The position numbers and the translations under genes are program-made. Of a stretch of DNA of 6,161 nucleotides, positions 5,036 through 6,161 are shown one piece after another. The stretch lies in assembly GCA_003450555.1 (NCBI GenBank), contig DMFQ01000027.1:1-6161 (forward strand), written 5' to 3'. Below the pieces are notes generated by a model that was not told the DNA's origin, made no database searches, and was given only the letters and a program-made list of their open reading frames with translations. Positions within the stretch are counted from its first letter, which is position 1. Each line of letters opens with the position of its first letter. This DNA comes from Ktedonobacter sp. Its GTDB lineage: Bacteria > Chloroflexota > Ktedonobacteria > Ktedonobacterales > Ktedonobacteraceae.

Positions 5036-6046
5036 GTGGAAATAGGCAGGGTCATTGGCGGACACTACCTGCTACAAGGTCTGATCAAGCAGGGGCAGTT
5101 TGCGACCGTTTATCAGGGGATCGACCAGGCGTTCCAGCGTGTAGTGGCAGTGAAAGCGGTAGATTCTAACCAGGCCCAGGTCTATAGAGCCGCCGTTCGT
5201 AGAACCGCTCAATTTACATTTCCCAACATGGTTGGCCTGTATGATCTCGTCATAGAACAGGACAGGCTCTATCTCATACAAGAGTATATCGATGGAGACG
5301 ATTTCGCCGCGTTAGTGCAATCACCCCTTCAGCCCTACGATGTTGCAGATTATGGACACCAGATCTGCCTGGCGTTACTGTATGCGAGTGGTTCTTCACG
5401 TAGAACCTGTCACGGGGATTTAACTCCCAGCGCGATTATGCGCGACAGGCGTGGCCAGATCCGCGTCAATAACTTTGCCCTCCCCAGCGATGTAAGTTAT
5501 TTTACCGCCTGGAGCGATACTGGCGGTGAAGGATTACCTCTCTCCGATAGAGACCTCCCCTGGGGCGCTGAAAGTCAGGGGCGCCGTGCCGACGATGCTC
5601 GCGCAGTTGGCCTACTCCTCTATCAGCTAGCAGTTGGTCGTACCCAGGGCACTACCGTAATTGAACCACCCTCCGATGGACGCCTGCGCTTCCGCAACAA
5701 TATTCCCCCGGAAGTATGCAATGTGATCGCACGTTCAATGATACGCAGCCATCCTCAGCATATCAATACCGTTGAAGTGCTGAACGACGAATTGAAGATA
5801 GTAGCCGAGACGTTACAGCCTGCCGACCCATTGATAGTAAATACCCCCTCGTTCCAACAGGTTGCTCAAGCAGCCGAGACAGCCAGACCCAGGCAATTTT
5901 CTCCCGCTGGCACGGGCAAAGTTCCGAACCCTTTACCAGCTAGTCAGCTCGGCGCCGGCCTTTCTGCCTATCAGCAATCAAAGAGTGAAAAACCGGGCGC
6001 GACCTACCATAGAAACCAACGAATCTTCGGCTCCCACCGTAGCTGA
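5036..6046 (+). CDS. Ser/Thr protein kinase-like protein, probable pseudokinase, frameshifted near its end
   Basis: Numbering from GTG 5036 (336 residues; an ATG start at 5003 would add 11). A kinase fold is visible from residue 9: GHYLLQGLIKQGQFATVYQG (glycine loop with its first Gly replaced by Lys18), VAVK with Lys40, the hinge region LYLIQEYIDGDDF, the catalytic loop HGDLTPSA (126-133), the DFG site as NFA (146-148), and the C-lobe helix DDARAVGLLLYQLAVGR (186-202). Active residues lost: no Glu anywhere between Lys40 and Pro63 for the alphaC salt bridge, Thr130 for Lys, Ala133 for Asn, Asn146 for the metal-binding Asp, Ala148 for Gly. Asp128 remains. So it is probably inactive or unusual. 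Residues 262-320 form a Pro/Ala/Ser/Gln linker, after which the frame reads about 15 unlikely residues and stops, while the +1 frame continues as a linker and membrane helix. It follows the ROK gene by 25 nt, so the two are likely co-transcribed and translationally linked. Confidence 0.75.
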   Translation: MEIGRVIGGHYLLQGLIKQGQFATVYQGIDQAFQRVVAVKAVDSNQAQVYRAAVRRTAQFTFPNMVGLYDLVIEQDRLYLIQEYIDGDDFAALVQSPLQPYDVADYGHQICLALLYASGSSRRTCHGDLTPSAIMRDRRGQIRVNNFALPSDVSYFTAWSDTGGEGLPLSDRDLPWGAESQGRRADDARAVGLLLYQLAVGRTQGTTVIEPPSDGRLRFRNNIPPEVCNVIARSMIRSHPQHINTVEVLNDELKIVAETLQPADPLIVNTPSFQQVAQAAETARPRQFSPAGTGKVPNPLPASQLGAGLSAYQQSKSEKPGATYHRNQRIFGSHRS

Positions 6047-6161
6047 TCCCTCACTCATGGCGGCCATGTCTATGTCATCCATCCCGCGCCAGGCTGTGCC
6101 CTATCCCAATAGCGAAAAAGCAGCGCCAAAAGTACGCCGCTCTACACTCATTTTGCTTCTG
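6003..6161 (+). CDS. Continuation of the pseudokinase gene in the +1 frame (linker and start of a membrane helix; runs off right edge)
   Basis: The frame starting at 6003 has 53 codons and no stop to the window end. It reads PTIETNESSAPTVADPSL, then a Ser/Met/Pro linker, then KVRRSTLILLL at the edge: basic residues followed by a hydrophobic run, as at the start of a membrane helix with positive residues inside. This is what follows the kinase domain in PknB-type receptor kinases. The frame is open back to 5835, so the shift lies between there and 6046, most plausibly at the AAAAACCGGG run 5988-5997; one base fewer there would join the frames as EKPARPTIETNE. I do not read it as a separate gene because no start codon in it has a ribosome binding site. 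Confidence 0.65.

Noticed and set aside
5987..5994. GAAAAACC as a -1 programmed frameshift site
   Set aside because: The downstream coding-like frame requires a +1 shift; the -1 frame hits a TAG at 6010, and the run is one A short of the usual slippery heptamer.
1..6161. CRISPR array, tRNA, rRNA, insertion sequence or attachment site
   Set aside because: No regularly spaced repeats, cloverleaf-like segments, transposase frames or paired target duplications were seen on either strand.

Overview
The window is an ordinary stretch of a bacterial chromosome: roughly balanced base composition, short intergenic gaps, and no IS, CRISPR, tRNA or rRNA. The gene mix suggests a multicellular Chloroflexota such as the Ktedonobacteria: an LppX/LprAFG-like lipoprotein, a ModC-type ATPase, a two-helix PH-like membrane protein, a ROK protein without a DNA-binding domain and a degenerate Ser/Thr kinase. 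That placement is inferred from family knowledge, not from any marker gene.

Layout. (1) 1-649, minus strand: N-terminal part of a Rad50/SbcC/SMC-like ATPase that runs off the left edge. (2) 650-979: divergent intergenic region with an extended -10 promoter for the ATPase, a hairpin at the predicted start of its leader, and a promoter for the lipoprotein. (3) 980-1921, plus: lipoprotein, closed by a terminator with a perfect 24-bp stem (1932-1995). (4) 2076-3218, plus: molybdate/tungstate-type ABC ATPase with no permease or binding protein beside it, probably read from a leaderless mRNA. (5) 3241-3738, minus: small PH-like membrane protein, convergent with the ATPase (22-bp gap). (6) 3739-3969: divergent promoter region. 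(7) 3970-5010, plus: ROK protein, followed 25 nt later by (8) a kinase-like gene from 5036. The kinase frame stops at 6046, but its linker and the start of a membrane helix continue in the +1 frame to the right edge, so the gene is frameshifted here or the sequence carries an error.

The most unusual part is the ROK-kinase pair. Both genes belong to kinase families and both have lost active-site residues. The ROK protein has Asn at the catalytic Asp position, an altered phosphate-binding loop, no HTH, and His in place of one zinc-binding Cys. The Ser/Thr kinase keeps VAVK and the HxD Asp but lacks the alphaC Glu, the catalytic-loop Lys and Asn, and DFG (NFA). A ligand sensor working with a membrane-anchored pseudokinase is an attractive but untested reading. 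Four of the five predicted promoters have an extended -10 (TGn plus a TATAAT-like hexamer) with a weak -35.
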